Source: Shewanella insulae (GTDB lineage: Bacteria > Pseudomonadota > Gammaproteobacteria > Enterobacterales > Shewanellaceae). From it: DNA of 64,000 bases. Below are positions 63,780-64,000 of the stretch, piece by piece. Within the stretch, counting starts at the first letter, position 1. Each line of letters starts with the position of its first letter. The stretch spans positions 181,079 to 245,078 of the forward strand of contig NZ_WRPA01000005.1 of the NCBI RefSeq assembly GCF_009831655.1, given 5' to 3'. The notes below the pieces were generated by a model. It was not told where the DNA came from. It worked only from the letters and a program-made list of their open reading frames with translations, and did no database searches. The translations under genes and the position numbers were made by a program.

Positions 63780-63877
63780 CCATATAACAATTTAATTAAA
63801 CAGTGGGCGTAAAACAGCAGGCTTGCGCTCATTCTTCGCTTAGTTTAGCCTGCTATTTTACGCCGTTTATTAAGGCG
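63780..63877 (+). other. attC recombination site, interrupted at the crossover point
   Basis: R'' is CCATATAAC (63780-63788). A long inner stem pairs GGCGTAAAACAGCAGGC (63806-63822) with GCCTGCTATTTTACGCC (63848-63864), 16 of 17. TTAATTAAAC and GTTTATTAA flank it, and GGCG closes. Known attC sites finish GGCG-TTAT or similar; here CTGGGG follows, so the last half-site is missing. Confidence 0.75.
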
Positions 63878-63890
63878 CTGGGGGATCCCC

Positions 63891-63998
63891 TCATAATTCA
63901 GGTCTCCCAGCAGTGTGAACCAACTTGATGTATTCATGCATTGCCCAGCGTAAATGCTGCGCTGTTATTCGATAGTTTTTCCTTCGCCGAACTTCTTT
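63891..63998 (-). CDS. C-terminal end of an unidentified protein (continues beyond window)
   Basis: On the minus strand the frame from 63998 is open to the TGA at 63891-63893, giving 35 residues: KEVRRRKNYRITAQHLRWAM in part, then HEYIKLVHTAGRPEL. The stop lies ~13 bp from the point where the attC breaks off, and GCTGGG...CCCAGC repeats surround it. This position would suit a transposase gene reaching the end of an insertion sequence, but I cannot assign the family from 35 residues. A second, inverted cassette gene is another option. Confidence 0.4.
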   Translation of the reverse strand, partial: KEVRRRKNYRITAQHLRWAMHEYIKLVHTAGRPEL

Positions 63999-64000
63999 CC

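Larger units (their letters stand above)
63436..63877 (+). mobile_element. Integron gene cassette
   Basis: It begins with the core site GTTATAT (63436-63442; crossover after the G). Near its 3' end CCATATAAC (63780-63788) is the exact complement of GTTATATGG. This is what a cassette shows, since its leading TTATATGG comes from its own attC in the circle. One ORF lies inside, followed by an attC hairpin. The cassette ends at GGCG (63874-63877) without the expected TTA, so its right border is interrupted. Confidence 0.75.

Overview
The window looks like chromosomal DNA of a marine gammaproteobacterium, most likely Shewanella or a close relative. I infer this from the gltA / sdhCDAB-sucABCD arrangement, a Fur protein very close to the enteric one, a seven-gene valine/isoleucine degradation operon of the Shewanella type, YbiT, and a remnant of a chromosomal integron. 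No species-level marker such as rRNA is present, so the genus is an inference from remembered families.

Layout. 0-9 kb is an accessory stretch. It holds the tail of a kinase-fold protein, a cyclic-di-GMP class I riboswitch in front of a secreted M11-like zinc protease, a large secreted protein of unknown function, a DsbA-like lipoprotein, a VpsR-like sigma54-type activator and an exported metallo-beta-lactamase-fold hydrolase. 9-16.5 kb is an RND efflux operon with one membrane-fusion lipoprotein and two different RND pumps. 16.8-28.1 kb is the TCA block: gltA on the minus strand, divergent from sdhCDAB-sucABCD. 28.2-35.1 kb is mixed: a glutamate-synthase-like gene broken by one missing base, a GNAT acetyltransferase, fur with its own Fur box, a class III sirtuin coupled to a P-loop kinase-like gene, an ABM-domain protein, an S51 peptidase and an IroE-like esterase.

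35.4-43.3 kb is the valine/isoleucine degradation operon: thiolase, mmsA, acyl-CoA dehydrogenase, enoyl-CoA hydratase, 3-hydroxyisobutyryl-CoA hydrolase, mmsB and an SDR. It is preceded by a LiuR-type palindrome. An ERIC-like 162-bp palindromic repeat follows. 43.5-54.7 kb carries housekeeping and accessory genes: an S9 peptidase, ybiT, an M17 aminopeptidase, a LETM1-like protein, a TetR/HPP divergent pair with twin operators, a PAS-GGDEF diguanylate cyclase, an RNase HI, DUF1415 and a LysE exporter. 55-61.1 kb has an M9 collagenase, a DUF4136 lipoprotein and a Fur-boxed TonB-dependent receptor. 61.5-62.3 kb is a DUF2797 gene.

The right end (62.5-64 kb) is the most unusual part. It has two copies of a 62-bp direct repeat and a palindromic element. 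An integron integrase gene is reduced to its first ~57 codons and frameshifted, yet it still carries a perfect LexA (SOS) box. An attI-like spacer follows, then a first gene cassette with a 105-codon ORF and an attC hairpin. The attC stops exactly where the crossover triplet should be, and another element begins there.

Shared themes. Cyclic-di-GMP signalling recurs (riboswitch, VpsR-like regulator, PAS-GGDEF cyclase with an I-site), as do secreted proteolysis (M11-like protease, M9 collagenase, S9) and Fur-controlled iron uptake (fur, TonB receptor). Functional links between these separate loci are inference only.
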